A DNA stretch of 45,692 bases, taken from positions 2,491,879 through 2,537,570 of the forward strand of contig NC_021038.1 in assembly GCF_000210715.1 (NCBI RefSeq), in the 5' to 3' direction. The translations under genes and the position numbers were made by a program. The DNA comes from Fretibacterium fastidiosum (GTDB taxonomy: Bacteria; Synergistota; Synergistia; Synergistales; Aminobacteriaceae). The notes below the pieces were generated by a model, which saw only the letters and a list, made by a program, of their open reading frames with translations, was not told the origin of the DNA and ran no database searches. This document shows, one piece after another, positions 43,354 through 45,692 of this stretch; position 1 is the stretch's first letter, and every line of letters begins with the position of its first letter.

Positions 43354-44486
43354 GGCTGACCGTGACGGCGCTCTGCGCTCTGCCGGCACTCGTCCTGCTG
43401 GCCCTGATCCTCAAGAGAAAAAGTCCGGGACAGCTGCTCTACGGCCTCGTCCGCGAGGCGGAGAAGGGCCTGCGCCACGTAGGCCTCTGCGTTCCGTCGC
43501 TTCGCTTGTGGGTCATGGAGCGGAACCCTCAACGGATCTGCCGCTCCCCCTTCGCCCGCCTGAACGGGGCCGTTCCGGATCACTCCCCCATCCTCCTGAA
43601 CCTGCCGACCTCCGACGGGTCCGGCGAGGCCACGCACCCCGACATCCTCCACGTCCCCCAGGGCTGGGGGGCCGGAGGCTGGACGTGGCTCATGGCCATG
43701 ACGCCCTACCCCCTTGGGACCGACTACCACGAGAACCCGGAGTTCTGTGTCTCCTACGACGGCATCCAGTGGACGGTCCCGGAAGGGCTGCACCCTCCCC
43801 TGGCCCGAGTCCCGCTCAAGCCGCGGAACGGGGCCCGCGCGGAGTTCCACTCGGACCCCTCGCTCCTCCTGAAGGAGGACGGCGAGCTGCTGTACTACTA
43901 TCGCTGGACGGCGGTCTTCCACTCGGAGACGGAGAACCGGATACTGTTGACGACCTCCCGGGACGGGGTCCACTGGACGCCGCCCGAGGCGGTTCTGGAG
44001 GAAAGGCGCCCCACGGGGCTGGACCGTAAGTTTCTCTCGCCAAGCGCGCTGGTCCTGAACGGGAAGTACGCGCTCTGGACGGTGGACTGCGAGGGCGGAG
44101 AGCGCTTCATCGTTCGGCGCTCAGGCCCCGACGGGCGCCGTTGGGGCGATCCGGTGCACGCCGCGGTCAGCTCGCCGTTCCCCGTGAACGCCCCATGGCA
44201 CCTCGACGTGGTCGACGACGACGGGGTCCTCCGCATCCTCCTGACGACGGCGGCCGAACGCGGCTACGAGGCGGAGCTCTTCATGGGCAGCGGCGACGGG
44301 CTTTCATGGAAGGTCGAAGGAAAGCCCTTCACTCCCGCCTACCACTTTGAGGGAAAGAGGGTTTACCGATCCTCGCTGGTGCCCCTGGGCAGCGGACGGC
44401 ACCGCATCTATTACTCCGCCCTGTCCCTCAGCGGAACGTGGAACGTCGCGATGCTGGACGCGGCGACCGAGAAAGACAACAGCTGA
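43350..44486 (+). CDS. Membrane-anchored beta-propeller protein with Asp-box-like repeats
   Basis: 378 residues: an N-terminal TM (about 5-22), a short basic stretch, then a soluble domain built from repeats of the S-x-DG-x-x-W kind (SYDGIQWTV, TSRDGVHWTP, SGPDGRRWGD, SGDGLSWKV), as in sialidase-like or five-bladed glycosidase propellers (GH32/43-like). Acidic residues that could be catalytic occur (HSDPSLLL near residue 170; HLDVVDDD near 288), but I cannot assign a family. ATG 43350 overlaps the GT9 stop by 4 bases. Membrane anchoring in a glycan operon suggests a trimming or sugar-binding role in the periplasm; this is inference. Confidence 0.75.
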   Translation: MRLTVTALCALPALVLLALILKRKSPGQLLYGLVREAEKGLRHVGLCVPSLRLWVMERNPQRICRSPFARLNGAVPDHSPILLNLPTSDGSGEATHPDILHVPQGWGAGGWTWLMAMTPYPLGTDYHENPEFCVSYDGIQWTVPEGLHPPLARVPLKPRNGARAEFHSDPSLLLKEDGELLYYYRWTAVFHSETENRILLTTSRDGVHWTPPEAVLEERRPTGLDRKFLSPSALVLNGKYALWTVDCEGGERFIVRRSGPDGRRWGDPVHAAVSSPFPVNAPWHLDVVDDDGVLRILLTTAAERGYEAELFMGSGDGLSWKVEGKPFTPAYHFEGKRVYRSSLVPLGSGRHRIYYSALSLSGTWNVAMLDAATEKDNS

Positions 44487-44502
44487 AAAGGAGATGACGT
44501 CA

Positions 44503-45534
44503 TTGAGCGAGAAGCCGACGTCGCAGTATCGAACGCTTCACCCGATGTTCCCCGCGCTCCAGGGGAAGGAGCACCGCTGGCTGGTCACGGGGGCGGCCGG
44601 TTTCATCGGTTCGCACCTTGTGGAGGCCCTGCTCTCCATGGGACAGAGGGTCACCGCACTGGACGATCTCAGCGTGGGGCGACGGCGAAACCTCGACCTC
44701 GCCGTCGAGGCGGCCGGGCCCGACTCCGGCGCCCGCCTTCGCTTTATCGAGGGGAGCATCACCGACCCCGAACGGTGTCTGGAGGCGGCCGAGGGGGCCG
44801 ACTTCGTCCTCCACCACGCGGCCCTGGCATCCGTGCCAGGCTCCATAGAGGCCCCGGATCGGTTCAGCCTTGTCAATGCGGGGGGGTTCGTCAACGTCCT
44901 GGAGGCCGCGCGAAAGGGAGGCGCGCACCGGGTGGTCTACGCCTCTTCGAGCGCCGTCTACGGGGACGCTCAACGCCTCCCCCAGATCGAAGCGGAGACG
45001 GGGGCCTGCCTTTCCCCTTACGCGCTGACCAAGGCCGTAAACGAACTTTACGCCAACCTCTGGACCCGCCTCTATCACGTTGACTGCATCGGCCTTCGCT
45101 ATTTCAACGTCTTCGGGGCAAGGCAGGACCCCGAAGGAGCCTATGCCGCAGTCATCCCGCGCTGGATCGACGCCGTCCGAAAGAGCGAATCCCCCGTCCT
45201 CTATGGGGACGGGACGGCAACGCGGGACTTCTGCCCTGTCTACAACGTGGTCCTGGCCAACCTTCTGGCAGCCCTGACCGACGCTCCGGACGCAGCGGGC
45301 GGCGTGTTCAACGTCGCCTGCGGGAAAAGCGTCACCCTGAACGAGCTCCTGTCGCTCGTCGCAGCCAACTTCGCGCCCGGCTGCACCGTCCAGCCGGTCC
45401 ACGAGCCGGAAAGGAAGGGCGACATCCGCCGCTCCTCGGCATCCATCGAACGAGCCGCCCGTATCCTTGGCTACCGCCCCCTACAGTTCCTCGAGGATGG
45501 CCTGAAGGCGCTTGCCGCTCAGGCGTCCGATTGA
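44503..45534 (+). CDS. UDP-N-acetylglucosamine 4-epimerase (WbpP/TviC-like)
   Basis: Extended short-chain dehydrogenase that interconverts UDP-GlcNAc(A) and UDP-GalNAc(A) for surface glycans. The 343 residues have GAAGFIG (30-36) for NAD, SSSAVYG, the catalytic Tyr/Lys pair in YALTK, and the RYFNVFGARQDP and CGKSVTLNELL signatures of the WbpP branch, including its extra N-terminal residues. AAGGAG (44488-44493) touches an ATG at 44494 but lies 9 bases before the TTG at 44503, so I start at the TTG. It ends the operon with the GT4, GT9 and propeller genes. Confidence 0.85.
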   Translation: MSEKPTSQYRTLHPMFPALQGKEHRWLVTGAAGFIGSHLVEALLSMGQRVTALDDLSVGRRRNLDLAVEAAGPDSGARLRFIEGSITDPERCLEAAEGADFVLHHAALASVPGSIEAPDRFSLVNAGGFVNVLEAARKGGAHRVVYASSSAVYGDAQRLPQIEAETGACLSPYALTKAVNELYANLWTRLYHVDCIGLRYFNVFGARQDPEGAYAAVIPRWIDAVRKSESPVLYGDGTATRDFCPVYNVVLANLLAALTDAPDAAGGVFNVACGKSVTLNELLSLVAANFAPGCTVQPVHEPERKGDIRRSSASIERAARILGYRPLQFLEDGLKALAAQASD

Positions 45535-45610
45535 CGCATCGGGAAGCCCCGCCCCTCAGGAACAGGGCAAAAAGCGGTCGATAACTGTCATACCAATTCG
45601 CGTTTAATAT

Positions 45611-45692
45611 GAACCACCTCCCCTTTCAGGGGAGGTGGTTCGCGTCAGCGAACCGGAGGGGTTGTTTCTCAGGCTCAACACCCCCCAGCCCC
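45611..45692 (+). repeat. Structured repeat-like element at the window end
   Basis: A perfect 13-bp stem (GAACCACCTCCCC at 45611-45623 with GGGGAGGTGGTTC at 45629-45641) is followed by CGCGTCAGCGAACCGGAGGGGTT and a second weak hairpin that runs to the window edge. The arrangement (CCTCCCC-loop-GGGGAGG, then a CCGGAGGGG tail) resembles short interspersed palindromic elements seen in other bacteria. The first hairpin may also terminate the glycan operon. The element is cut by the window edge. Confidence 0.55.

Overview
The window is high-G+C bacterial chromosome, densely coded, with no rRNA, tRNA, CRISPR array, transposase or phage gene that I could see. The gene content points to a diderm anaerobe, most likely a member of the Synergistota. 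The evidence is an rpsF-ssb-rpsR-yybS-rplI-dnaB cluster, csaB next to a DUF5693 gene, ftsEX followed by two LytM genes, an LPS-type GT9 heptosyltransferase, formate-THF ligase and RNase J. The lineage call is inference from gene content; no marker gene was compared.

Layout, left to right. (1) 8-1393, + strand: dihydrolipoyl dehydrogenase, closed by a hairpin. (2) 1.5-12 kb, - strand: a long tightly packed run. Read in transcription order it holds an orphan gene, a split transketolase-like pair, ftsE, ftsX, an intact LytM (M23) endopeptidase, a second LytM protein with degenerate catalytic residues and two frameshifts, a ctpA protease, purA, rimI and a small orphan gene. (3) 12.2-19.6 kb, - strand: clpB with its own promoter and CtsR-like repeats, then the replication and ribosomal-protein cluster (rpsF, ssb, rpsR, yybS, rplI, dnaB) with a promoter, a structured rpsF leader, an internal terminator and an end terminator, and a small CPYC thioredoxin-fold gene. 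(4) 19.7-24.1 kb: a secreted GLUG-repeat protein (-) faces a divergent + strand three-gene operon of zinc-ribbon and membrane proteins around an SPFH protein. (5) 24.1-27.7 kb, - strand: a secreted cysteine-containing protein, an acidic TPR-like protein and fhs. (6) 27.9-31.0 kb: a small coiled-coil gene (+) converges on a - strand operon of a divergent RelA/SpoT-fold protein, plsY and a YgjP-type metallopeptidase. (7) 31.3-37.5 kb, - strand: rnj, uppP, maf, a DUF5693 membrane protein and csaB. (8) 37.9-40.3 kb, - strand: an NhaC-type antiporter and a Bax-inhibitor-1 family protein. (9) 40.7-45.5 kb, + strand: greA followed by an overlapping surface-glycan operon (GT4, GT9, a membrane-anchored beta-propeller protein and a WbpP-like epimerase). 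The window ends in a structured element that looks like an interspersed repeat.

How the genes fit together. Much of the window concerns the envelope. FtsEX with two LytM proteins is the arrangement that controls septal peptidoglycan hydrolysis. UppP recycles the lipid carrier, PlsY starts phospholipid synthesis, and CsaB makes pyruvylated cell-wall polymer. The GT4/GT9/epimerase operon makes surface glycan. The most unusual items are the PspA-less SPFH/zinc-ribbon module, the active-site-degenerate transketolase pair, the degenerate RelA/SpoT protein, and the degenerate, twice-frameshifted EnvC-like gene.
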